Below, one piece after another: positions 48,596-58,558 of a stretch of 64,000 bases of DNA (its first letter is position 1; each line of letters starts with the position of its first letter). The notes beneath the pieces are model-generated. The model made no database searches. It was given only the letters and a program-made list of their open reading frames with translations, and was not told the origin of the DNA. Origin of the DNA: Channallabes apus (lineage: Eukaryota > Chordata > Actinopteri > Siluriformes > Clariidae); the NCBI GenBank assembly GCA_030522415.1, contig CM060107.1, positions 47,389,807 through 47,453,806 of the forward strand, given 5' to 3'. The position numbers and the translations under genes were made by a program.

Positions 48596-49707
48596 TAGGG
48601 TTGGGTATCGTTTGGGTTTTTTTCGATACCGGTGCCAAATCGATACTTTGAAAACGGTACCGGTGCCAAAACGGTGCCTGAACCGATACTTTTAAGCCAA
48701 AAAATTATAGTGGATGACTCAAGAATGAATTTTTATTGAACAAAAAATGTTGTGCTTAAAATTTAACAATATATTAAAAGTTTAAAGTATATATGAATAT
48801 GTAAGCTTCAAATTTTAGCAATTCTTTTGCAGAAATTTCACCATATTTGCCTTTTCTGTCAAAATATGACACCTTTCCTGACTTATTGCTCTGCACAGGA
48901 CATGTATAGCCTTCTTTACAATGGTAAATGGGGTCACTGTTGTAGTGCTACTAGTACTAGCTGGAAAGCCATAATTATAAACAGAATCCATGTTACATTA
49001 GTTTTTTACAAATCGTTTGACTATTTGTTAGCATGAATGCAAGATTTGCATTTTGCTATTAACATTACATTATCCTACTACTAACCTGCGGAAAGGCTGC
49101 TGACGTCATCATAATCAGTGACTCCTTTTTGCTACAGTTGGTGTGACTGGGACTGAGGGTCGTCCACACTGATAGTGTCAGCTGTTGTCCACAAGAAAAC
49201 ACGGTGCCTCCCTCTGCTTTTAACTTTATTCCGTCTGCCCTCGAATGTTTCATTAGATTTAACGTGTTTCCGCCTTTACACGCAACTGCTGTAAGACATT
49301 TGCTGCACGTCGCGGTGCCGGAATCCTTTCTTGTGAAATACAGCCACACTTTCGACGGTTTAGTTTTAGGCATTTTAACGAGAGGTGTTTAATTTAGCAT
49401 GCTAAGCTATCGGTAGACTGCCTGCTGACGTCAGAGCGAGTGTAATGTTAGCTGCTGCATTCACGCGCATCTCGGATGCTCTCTCATTTCCGGATGATTT
49501 GTGCTTTTAATTTTTTTTATTTAATCTAATAAACTATTAATCTACAAAAATATATGAATCTAGAGAACAAATATTTAAATCGACAGTTCAGGCATTTAAG
49601 TGGCACCGAAATGAGGCACCGAAATTCGCGTTCTGTTTCGGTCCGGTACATACCGGTTCTATAGGTACCGGTGCCGTATTGGCACAGGGTTTCGGTACCC
49701 AACCCTA
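48596..49707 (-). mobile_element. hAT element with perfect 8-bp TSD, nested
   Basis: The 1112-bp unit starts TAGGGTTGGGTATCG and ends CGGTACCCAACCCTA. GTCAGGAC flanks it on both sides (48588-48595 and 49708-49715). Many ACCGGTACC/GGTACCGG motifs cluster near both ends. Only a BED-finger coding fragment remains inside, so it is non-autonomous. Confidence 0.95.
49065..49373 (-). pseudogene. BED zinc-finger fragment of a hAT transposase
   Basis: From an ATG at 49373: MPKTKPSKVWLYFTRKDSGT, then CSKC (C-x2-C), CKGGNTLNLMKHSRADG. The pattern is that of a BED finger, but the second His pair is imperfect. The frame then drifts into non-coding sequence and ends at 49065. There is no catalytic domain. 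Confidence 0.7.
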
Positions 49708-49887
49708 GTCAGGACAAACCAAAAATGATCCAAGGAAGGACAACAGGTGAACCAACCATGGGTGGGCGAGGCTCGGTGGTGCACAAGGCTGTCCTGTCCC
49801 GATCCAATAGAAGTGACAGAACGGTGTCTTATTAAAAAGTCGGGACTTATTAATATTAGACAGGTGGTCATAATGTTATGGCTGATC

Positions 49888-49893
49888 AGAGAG

Positions 49894-49960
<67 letters not shown>
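49888..49960. repeat. (GA)n(GT)n compound microsatellite
   Basis: About 20 GA units run into about 14 GT units, close to the distal copy of the hAT target duplication at 49975. Confidence 0.93.
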
Positions 49961-49963
<3 letters not shown>

Positions 49964-50235
49964 TGTCTGCAGCACTCACCTCTAGTGATGGGAAGTTTGA
50001 ATCATTTTAGTGACTCAGTTCTTTGAATCTTGTTCATCAAAATGAACAAATCATTTTTGAGTCATTTAGTTAATTTCGTTCTTTTGATCAGAAATAAAAT
50101 AAAATGTTATATTTTCAATAAAAAAAAGACACCCACCACGTCTACATACACAAATTTTGGCTATAGTTCCAGTAATGAAAATATTACAATGCAGCTAAGA
50201 ACATATTATAATATACAGAATGAGTAGCTCACCTC

Positions 50236-51290
50236 CAGTGGCGGACTGGCCATCTGGAGTACCGGGAGTTTCCCCGGTGGGCCACTGGCCAGTGTGGTCC
50301 GGCCCAGTCATTATGCAAATTTATAAAAAATGACGGAAACCCTAATATTGCATCTCTTTCCTAATCATATGGATGAGTGCGTCGATCGCACAGACGCCGC
50401 CGACAAAGAGCGTGTTGTTGCGGGAGAGAGAGGTTGATTTACGACAGCTGTTTACGAGCGTGTAGTCCAGTGCGGCAGATGCATTGTGGGTAATGAGGTC
50501 CGGTATGTGTGAACGCGAATGCGAGATGTAAGCTGGGATATAGAGCCTGAGTTTTGTTTTCTTTTCAGTAGTTTTTAGTTAGATTTAAGTGCGAGATCGA
50601 CCCGAAAGTTTGTACTATAACCTGGCAATGCAGCAAATAAAAGAACGGAGGCATCGAGCAGTTTGTCCACCTCATCAGTACACCAGCATGAATTAACGGG
50701 CTGTTACGCTGCCGCGAGCAACATTAAAAATAAAGCGGATGTATTGCCCTCTCTCAATATAAATTAGACACCTTCACTTTTAATTTATGGAGGGAAAGAT
50801 ATTGATCCTTTTCTCAATGCAGTGAATTACTTTGAGCAAATTAATAATTTCAATGAATGAAAAGGAGGAAAAAGAAAAGGAGGAGCTGAAAGTTACACGA
50901 AAATAAGAAAAAACTTTAGAGGTAAATGCAGTGAAATCCTTCAAATGGACAGATTCTGCCTTCGATGTGATGGAAAGTTCCAGTTCCGCTATAACGACTC
51001 TAACATTACTGTCAGGGAGAGCGAGGCTGGATCCAGCAGCCCAACACATCCCACATCATAATACACTGGATCATTATAGTGGAGATTCATTTTTAAAACT
51101 ACTTACTAGTATAAAAACATAACACAAACATTTTGGATTGTGTATTGGGTCATGTTTGTAAACCAAAGAAACAAAGGAAAGAAGTTCATTATTCAAAGTT
51201 ATTCAGATCTGTGTAAAGTTAGTATGATTTTAAAAGTGCTATAACTCCACCTGGCACAGTTCCATCCTAGTGGAACAATCTGACTACATG
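50236..51290. mobile_element. Second hAT-like element, 5' part, nested
   Basis: It begins CAGTGGCGGACTGGCCATCT, then CCCGGTGGGCCACTGG, a hAT terminus type common in fish. The matching right end (CCAGTCCGCCACTG) is not found. A third copy of CTCACCTC lies immediately before it (50228-50235). The right limit is approximate. Confidence 0.55.
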
Positions 51291-51292
51291 TG

Positions 51293-51360
51293 CAGTGCCA
51301 TGGAAAAGTATTTGCCCCTTTCTGACTTTTTTTCTTTGCATATTTGTCACACTTGTATGG
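51293..51360. repeat. Solo Tc1-type terminal fragment
   Basis: CAGTGCCATGGAAAAGTATT then TGCCCC and TTTGCATATTTGTCACACTT is the outer end of a Tc1 element of the 18139 type. Nothing of the transposase follows. Confidence 0.65.
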
Positions 51361-51595
51361 GTGGAATTTCACTTAAACACTTTATGAGGAAAAGACAAAT
51401 TTGCCTTTTTGTTTGTGAGATATCATGAACTTTTGGCAGGGGGTATCATCGTGATGCAGTGAAAGATCTACCACTCATCAGTGTAAACTGTAAGTGCAGC
51501 AGGTCAGTGATGATGAACCAGTGCCTGCTGATGATGACCAACACGTCTCCCCTGATCTACCAGAGCCAAGTGAAAAGAATCACAATCAAACTGAA

Positions 51596-51790
51596 CAGGT
51601 GAGCTGGAATAAAATCAGTAGCAGCATTAACTTGTGCTAGTAATTATTATGGTAGTCAATATTAATTAAAAAATAACATTTCTCAGCCTTATTTCGAATA
51701 AATATTGACAACCATAATAATTAAAGTAAGTAACTAGTTTACTAGCGTGAGCTAATGCTGCTACTGATTTTACTTCAGCTTACCTCTTCA
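51596..51790. repeat. Imperfect inverted repeat, about 195 bp
   Basis: AGGTGAGCTGGAATAAAATC, CAGTAGCAGCATTAA and GTAATTATTATGGT are mirrored by ACCATAATAATTA, TTAGC...TGCTGCTACTG and GATTTTACTTCAGCTTACCT. The loop is about 45 bp. Confidence 0.8.
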
Positions 51791-52175
51791 GTTTTATTGC
51801 TATTCTTTGTAAAATATTGTCTTTATAGATTTATATGTAGTTTGTCTTGATGTTCTTTCCTTTGTTTGTTTGTTTTACTAATATGTTCAGTGATACTTCA
51901 AATAATATGTTTAAAAAGCACTGATTTTTGTATTGTGTTATATTTTCACACTTGTAACCTATTGCACTGTCTATGGGAGTCACGTGACAAAAGAACGACT
52001 CGGAGTCGAAGAGTCATTGGGAAAGAATCGCTCGATTCCGTTTCCTGTATATAACCTACGGAGGCTTTTGCGATGATTTGCGCATGCGCGCCCAGTCGAA
52101 AATGAGCGAATCACTCCACGAGACTCTTCTGAGTCACGTTAAAGAATCGGTCGTGAACGACTCATCACTACTCAC

Positions 52176-52397
52176 CTCTCGTGTCCGCGCCGCGTCTCAG
52201 CAGTCTGCCGAGCGCCAGCTCCTGTTTGAGAGCTAAAACCTCCCCTTTAAGCTCTTCTGCTCTACTCCTCCAGTCCTCCTCCCGCTGTTTGAGTTGATCC
52301 GCGATATCTTGGGCGTGTTGCCGGCCGCTCGTCCCCGCAGGCCTGCTCTTTATCACGGCCAGAGCCACGCACACTTTAGCTCTCCTCATCTGCCAGG
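52176..52397 (-). CDS. mei4: Meiosis-specific protein MEI4, conserved N-terminal exon (second here)
   Basis: The exon encodes AWQMRRAKVCVALAVIKSRP, AGTSGRQHAQDIADQLKQRE, EDWRSRAEELKGEVLALKQE and LALGRLLRRGADTR. This matches the mammalian MEI4 N-terminus as recalled: a Trp, then KLALALAIIRSKPAG, then WRSKVEELEAE and a Leu heptad. The WRSRAEELKGEVLALKQELALGRLL part should form a coiled coil. MEI4 binds REC114 and supports SPO11 break formation in meiotic prophase. The donor is GAG|GTGAGT; the exon ends one base into a Gly codon completed by the exon at 40668. An alternative start extends the frame to an ATG at 52437 (adding MFVYLRINVYVFK), but the spliced start fits the family length better. 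Confidence 0.85.
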
Positions 52398-52568
52398 CTT
52401 TAAACACATAAACATTTATCCGCAAGTACACAAACATGTCATTTCACATCGCTGAAGTTTGACGAGTTACAACCAGCATCATGTCAAAACGCGTTTATTA
52501 TTATTATTATATTTTATTTAAAATTATAAGAGCTTTTTCAGTCAGGTTATCTCGCGCGCGCTGTGTAC

Positions 52569-52590
52569 CTTCAGCGCCGTAACCCGCCAT
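52569..52590 (-). CDS. mei4: Putative initiating exon of mei4
   Basis: A 22-nt coding stretch, MAGYGAE plus one base, starts at an ATG with good context (A at -3, G at +4) and ends GAAG|GTACAC. Joined to the exon at 52397 (acceptor TGTGTTTAAAG) the split codon gives Ala, so the protein reads MAGYGAE-AWQMRR, placing the conserved Trp near residue 9; mammalian MEI4 has it at residue 6. The intron would be 171 bp. The site lies in CpG-rich DNA, as expected of a promoter-proximal exon. It is inferred from phase and context only. Confidence 0.5.
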
Positions 52591-52760
52591 GTTGTAATCT
52601 CCTGATTAATAATCACTTCATATGGGTGATGATGTTGTTTAATGAATCATCTTCTCCGCGTGTGGAGTACCGTACGTGCTCATGAACGTGTGTGAACCGG
52701 GTGTCACGTGAGCGCCTCGCGCGCCAACAAACGGTCACCCCCCCCCCCCCCCCCACACAC
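52591..52760 (-). promoter_or_regulatory. Likely mei4 promoter / 5' UTR region
   Basis: Relatively CpG-rich DNA (TCACGTGAGCGCCTCGCGCG near 52703) immediately upstream of the putative first ATG, with no TATA box seen. A C18-type homopolymer follows at 52738-52754. Assigned by position and base composition only. Confidence 0.35.
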
Positions 52761-52986
52761 ACACTCTACCGTCCTACAGTCAACTAATATTCAACATATA
52801 TAAAGTATTATCGCAAAAACAAAAGTCTATTTGTGTATACTAGCCTATTTAGTAAATTAGTGTGAGTGTAGTAAATTTGGGACAGGTTGCCAGGTGTGTG
52901 GTTTTTACTACTTGGTTATTGTGTAAGCTGGCACAAAGCAAATGAGCCACGAAGGACACTTGTTTGTTTGTTTGTTTGTTTGTGTT

Positions 52987-53625
52987 CAGTTTGGGTGAAC
53001 CACACATCCAACCTCAGATTCCTCCGATGTGTTTGTCTGTACAGTAGTGGATTCTGACATGGTTTTCTACAACTGCTTTAATGTTCAATATCTTATCTTA
53101 TATTATCTTCTCTTAATTGTAGGATTTTCCTAAGTTCAAGGAAATATCTTGTCGCTTCATACATCCAAGTGCGACAATATACTTTTCATCTAGGCAAATT
53201 TCTTATTAAATATTATTTTAAATATTTAAAATAATTTTTAAAATATTTATTTGGCCACTTTGGGTGAACCACACGTTCATAGCCTCAGATCCGACCTATG
53301 TGTTTGCCTGTGCAGGAATGGATGCTGTTATGGTCTTCTGCAACTGTTAAAGCTCATCATCAACCTTATTCTACAAAAATGCTATTAAGTGTTGTCACTT
53401 AGTTTTGCTAAAGCCAAAATCATTTAAATGAACAAAACAGGCACATTACTTGTTGATTATGTATACTTTCAATTATGACATACATTTTCTTGCTTTGATG
53501 TTTAATGTTTAATTGTAGCACTTTATTAATTTTTTTAAAGGCAAAGTTCCAGGAAATGTCTCGTCACTTTGATCATACATCAAAGTGGGACCATACTGTA
53601 TACTTTTCATCTAAAAATATTCTTT
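52987..53625 (+). repeat. Diverged tandem duplication (two units)
   Basis: Unit 1 (about 52990-53195) and unit 2 (about 53262-53612) share GGGTGAACCACAC, CCTCAGAT, ATGTGTTTG(T/C)CTGT, GGATTCTGACATGGT versus GGATGCTGTTATGGT, CAACTG, GGAAAT(A/G)TCT(T/C)GTC and ATACTTTTCATCTA, all in the same order. Unit 2 has extra AT-rich sequence. No coding content is seen. Confidence 0.75.
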
Positions 53626-54608
53626 CTCATTAAATAAATTTTTATTCACGATAACATCAATTTATTATAAAATAAGTGAAATAATAAAATCATGAAACAT
53701 TAATTGATTTATAATGAATAATATGAAATAAATATCAGTCACCCCATCATTAAATGTTACTGTTAAACAAAAAAAGTTTTATTTTTTAAACATATTTTAA
53801 AATATATTGAAATTAGTGTTACCAGGAAGAGAAATAACACCACTTATTAATGTATTAAATAAAAATGCATTAAGCTCTACTTTTGTGGATACATAAAGTT
53901 ATTGCTATAAAAGAAGCTGTTATTCTGCTTATCACAGTTGTAAAGAATGGTCACTTGAGTTACTGTGTAAAAAAAAACATTGAGGCATATCTCCTTTTGA
54001 AAACCATAATTCACATCTTTATTTCACTCCTACACTAGCCTCATGTTTTCCGCTGCATACATACTGGATGTGCCTACCTCATACACAACCGATGTTGTAT
54101 CGTTATAACATTTCTGTGTAAATGCATACAGTATATGATACAATGTCCTTCATGTCTGGTTCTTACCTCTATCAAGATGTCTCCACCAGGAGAACTGCTA
54201 CTCACTACACGTTGTTGTTATAATTGTTGTTCTTTTCTACACCATTGACTCTAACCTCTACAAACTGTTGTGCAGGAAAATGCCAGGAGATTGGCAGTTG
54301 ACCAGAGAGAAAAAAGGGAGAAAAAAAAACAGAAACAACCGGAGATACAGTAGGATACACCCTGGGAGTGCTGTCAGTCCATTAAAGGGCAATATGAACA
54401 CATATTTACATACACAATGCAGGTTACCATGGGAAGTGTAATTCATGAAAACCTGAAGGAAACCAGCATGAATACTGGAGGAACATAGAGAAGATCCGAA
54501 TCAAACCATCAAACCAGGTCCCATTCTGTGCCACCATTCTGTGCCATCTAAATGACCCTTTTGCATTTATTAATGTATTTAGAATCATTAAACGATACAC
54601 CAACTTGA
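53626..54608. other. No gene seen
   Basis: AT-rich intergenic DNA between mei4 and the (TA)n-bounded SINE fragment. Confidence 0.45.
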
Positions 54609-54619
54609 ATATCTATATG

Positions 54620-54621
<2 letters not shown>

Positions 54622-54695
<74 letters not shown>

Positions 54696-54715
54696 TATAT
54701 TGTGACAAATAAAAT

Positions 54716-54783
<68 letters not shown>
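54622..54783. repeat. Two (TA)n tracts
   Basis: Two runs of about 30 TA units each are separated by TACAGTATATTGTGACAAAT and AAAATTTGAA. Confidence 0.92.
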
Positions 54784-54786
<3 letters not shown>

Positions 54787-54843
54787 CTCCAGGTCCCCCG
54801 CGACCCTGAACACAGGATTAAGCGGTATAGAAAATGAATGAAT
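54784..54843 (+). repeat. SINE 3' end fragment
   Basis: GGCTCCAGGTCCCCCGCGAC, then CACAGGATTAAGCGGTATAG and AATGAATGAAT: the last 60 bp of the Mermaid-type SINE, joined to a (TA)n tract. Confidence 0.88.
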
Positions 54844-54954
54844 ATATATTATATACACACACACACAAAATCTATTCACCTAAGGCAATGAGAAAGGTCA
54901 CTGAAGATGAAAGAATTTTAAGCGAATTGGTGATCACGAAAGCAGAAGCAGAAA

Positions 54955-55747
54955 ATATATATTGTGGCATAAGGAACAAGTAAGAAACAAAGTAATTGAC
55001 ATGTACTGTACAGTATCAGTCTAGAAAGGGTTACAAAGCCATTTCTAAGGCTTTGGGACTCCAGTAAACCACAGTGAGAACCATTATTCACAAATGGAAA
55101 AAACTTGAAATAGTGGTGAACCTTCCCAGGAGTGGCTAGCCTACCAGAATTACGACTCATCCAGGAGCTCATAAAAGAATCCAGAACAACATCTAAAGAT
55201 CTGCAGGTCTCACCTGCCTGAATGTTCATGATTCAACAATAAGAAGTAGACTGGGCAAAAATGGCATCCATGGGAGAGTTCCAAGGCGAAAGCCAGCATG
55301 ACTAAAAAGAACACAAAGATTCATCTCATGTTTGCCACAAAAACATCTTGATTATCCCCAAGACTTTTGGGCAAATAGTCCACGAATCCTGTGTCATGAC
55401 CTTAAACAGGCGGTTCATGCTCAAAAACACTCCAATGTGGCTGAATTAAAACAATTCTTCAAAGAAGAGTGAGCCAAATTTCCTCCACAGCGATGTGAAA
55501 AACTCATTGACAGTTATTGCAAACGTTTGATTGCAGTTGTTGCAAGGGCTGGCACAAACGGTTATTAGGTTTAGGGTGCAATTACTTTTCCACATAGGGC
55601 CAAACAGATTTGGACACCTTTTTTTCCATTAATAAATGAAATCATCATTTCAAAACTGCATTTTGTATTTACTTTGGTGATCTTTGTGTGATATTGAAAA
55701 TTGTTTGATAATTTCAATCATTTAATTTGCAAATAAATATGCAAAAA

Positions 55748-55765
<18 letters not shown>
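54955..55765 (+). mobile_element. Internally deleted Tc1-like element, same family as 18139
   Basis: Coding blocks follow the transposase at 18518 with many changes: GYKAISKALGLQ as KGLQSHF-type decay, the PRSG hook, a TSKDLQ block, GKNGIHGRVPRR, then FWANS. They jump straight to a CHDLKQAVHAQKHSNVAELK block and an RLIAVV-like tail, so the catalytic middle is missing. The 3' untranslated end (GGTTATTAGGTTTAGGGTGC) matches the 18139 element. The right terminus is lost in poly-A and (TA)n. Confidence 0.82.

Positions 55766-55798
<33 letters not shown>
55766..55798. repeat. (TA)n tract after poly-A
   Basis: A poly-A run (55744-55765) continues into about 16 TA units. Confidence 0.9.
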
Positions 55799-55800
<2 letters not shown>

Positions 55801-56988
55801 TGCTTGTCACAAACTCCCACATTGTGTTATCGTAAAGGGTAGTGCTGATAGCCTGCTGTGATTGGTCCATTAACAAAGATCAAGTTTCACAGCTAAACAG
55901 AATGTAATTGGGTCATTAGTCTACCATGATGTCCAAGTTAAGTCTGCAATGTGTGTTTTACTCATTTGCCGTTGTCACTTTACGGTGCTCCTTTTTCCTC
56001 TAAACATGGAATTATTGCAATTTCTTTCATGTAACCAGGAAACTGCACTAATTATTTAATAAACGTAACATTTTCCTATAGGGACTGCTATAACCGATGC
56101 CATAAATAATCATGTTGGTCTATTTCAAATGGTACGACAGTGTGTTGTAATTTTTTACAGTGTGCTTGTAATTTCAAAAACAAGCAGTCACATCCATCCA
56201 TGGTCTTACCTTCTAGACATTGCCATTTTAACTCTGCTTGCTTTAGTAGGTTTTCTTTTAAAAAAAAAATCATTTAAAAATCCTAATTTTTGACTGTGTG
56301 TGATAAACAATCTTGGTTGTTTTAGCTTGAGCAGTGTAGTAAACCATAGGTGGATGTGGCTGATGACATCATGCTGTATTTTCGTAATGTGGTATCTCCA
56401 TTTTTATTGTTCTCGATATTATCTGTCAGTTGTTATTAGTTGACAGCATTTGACGTCACACAGCACATGCTACACATCCGGTGCCGTTACAACAGCAGGC
56501 AATCTGCCGGATTTGGGTTGCCGGTCTGAACCGAGTCAAATCTGATCTGGTTACTTTCAAATAAAAGAGTGTAATGGAAAATTGGATTTGCCTGCAGTCT
56601 GAACGAGGCCTGCTTGTGTCCTCCTCATCTGTAAACTCTGATCAAACGTGGAAAAAATTTATCTTAACTAAGAGAGAGAGAGAGAGAGAGAGAGAGAATC
56701 TCCATTCTACAGTATAATTGAATGCTACAGGGAAACCCATGTTTAAACCATGAAACCTTACTGCTATCCTTTATGTTTGACTTTTTTCCCTATTCAAATT
56801 ATTACTGTAACTGGGCTAGCAAACCAGCTCAACCTCCCCCCAATGACATTTTAACAGAATCTGGCTAAATTTTTAAGCAAGAAAAACAACAAAACATCTC
56901 CACTAACAAGTACTCCAACAAATGAGCACTATTTCACTATATAAACCTATTTTTTTGTGTGTCTCAGGGTGGATTTTTATTTTCTCTG
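55799..56988. other. No gene seen; (GA)n at 56671-56697
   Basis: AT-rich intergenic DNA. No domain-bearing frame and no transposon ends recognised. Confidence 0.45.
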
Positions 56989-58558
56989 CACTGTAAAAAA
57001 TAAATCCTGAAAATAGTTGTTGGAACAAAGAAATATATGTTGGGCTAATATAATGCTGGTGTCAAAAAAGAAAAATATGTTTTCTCAATGATTGTATAAA
57101 TGTCATTACTCAACTACGAAAGTTTCATCAAGGCAACGAGTATATCAGTGTTCATGAAACATTTAACTGCACACAAACAATTTTATGTTGGACGAACAAG
57201 AGGGACCTCTGCGCATGCGCAAAAGCGTTCTTCCAGAATTTTCGAACTTCCCGCTATTTCCTCCCGAAATGGTGAGTACTTCATGGAAACTAACTGTCCT
57301 GCAAAGTAATTAGCAATTTTAGCTTTATAACATATATATTATCCAGCAGCAAGCTTTAGAACATTATATTTTCGAGTGTTTATTTATATAATTTGGAGTG
57401 TTACAGTAGTTATCTGGCAATGCACTCGTTTCAGCTCCTAACGCATTTTTTTTTTTCAGATGGTATGTACATTGATATTAATGTTAATCTATGAAACCGC
57501 TAAAGTTTAATTACGTTACATGAATTTTAATAATTTTAATGACTGATAATTTCAAAGGCTATTTGAAAAAGACAGCGCGTTAGTGCGCCACTGAGGGAGC
57601 TTAATGTTCTCACTTCTTCATCATTCATTAACCTTATAGTGTCTGAAAACGGTTATAATGGCTAAACGGACATCTTTTTGTCTAGGATTTTTAATGGTTT
57701 TGAACTACAAACGGTTACTTAATTAGTTATTCATATATTTTTCTTTTTGTATTTCAGGTATTAGGGAGAATATCTGGGAAACAGTGCTTACTGCATCTGC
57801 AAACAATCTTGGAGCTTGGCAAAATTATTTCACAACATTTTTTTTTTATATCTTAAACCATTTCTGAGTTAAAGCAAATATTTTATTATTTTCAAATAAG
57901 CCACTGCACGTTTTTACTGAGAAATATCAGTATGTTTTGTTCTACAAGGCAGAAGTCTATTTTTCCAGTATACTGTTTTGACTGAGTGTGATATTAGTAA
58001 GCTTTGTAACATGAATGTTAAGGGCACAGTTTCATTCTTGCATTTTGGAATGTTATTTGCATATTTTGTTATAACAATGCAGCAGTTGTTTATTTGTTGA
58101 AAGAGTAGCTGGATTGCACTTAATCAATGTTGATAGTCTTTAACAGGTGTTTAAAGTTTACATTAAAAAAATATTCAAATTTAGAAGAATGTGTCATGTT
58201 ATTTGAAATGTGGCTACAGTGAATAACCTACTCAAGTAAACTTTAAGATGTTAATTTTATAATAATGCTAGCATAATTTCCAATTCAAAATGTACCTTTC
58301 AGTCAACTTGGAACATTTAATTGACACAACATTATATTTCAATTTGAGACTGCTTGTTGGCCTAACTAGGCATGTTTATTCAGCATAGAACATTTAGTTG
58401 ACAGAATGTTTTATTTCAATTTGTGTGTACATTTAGAGGTAATCAGCACAGCAAAAACAAAATAGTTGATACAACTTAAATTGAGCCAACTAAAAATTTT
58501 AGATGCAACAGGTCACTAGAAATTTTTTAGTTGGAGTAGCAAGAATTTTTTTACAGTG
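56989..58558. mobile_element. TIR element with CACTGTAAAAAA ends, about 1.57 kb
   Basis: Left CACTGTAAAAAAT and right TTTTTTTACAGTG are perfect inverted termini. No clear target duplication is seen, so the superfamily is uncertain. A CpG-rich island at about 57205-57275 (TCTGCGCATGCGCAAAAGCG) is followed by GAAATG|GTGAGT, and a T-run then CAG lies at about 57449-57461, suggesting a captured promoter/first exon. No transposase frame is seen. Confidence 0.65.

Larger units (their letters stand above)
48205..49887 (+). mobile_element. Internally deleted Tc1-like element hosting a hAT
   Basis: The left end reads ACATAATGACCACCTGCTGCC, then TAATATTAAGTAGGTCCCCC. The right end, reversed, reads ACATTATGACCACCTGTCTAA. 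Remnants in between (GACGGCTGGCGGACTGGGTC; CCAAAAATGATCCAAGGAAG) belong to the same fish Tc1 family, but the catalytic core is missing. A hAT element (48596-49707) is inserted. The copy lies between a (CA)n and a (GA)n(GT)n tract. Confidence 0.75.
49983..52170. mobile_element. 2.2-kb hAT element inserted at a mei4 splice donor
   Basis: It starts TAGTGATGGGAAGTTTGAATC and ends GTCGTGAACGACTCATCACTA, with clustered GACTC/GAGTC motifs near the ends. The perfect 8-bp duplication CTCACCTC lies at 49975-49982 and 52171-52178. On the mei4 strand this is GAG|GTGAG, the last three exon bases and first five intron bases. The interior contains a second hAT-type terminus (50236), a Tc1-type terminal fragment (51293) and an inverted repeat (51596-51790). 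No intact transposase is seen. Confidence 0.92.
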
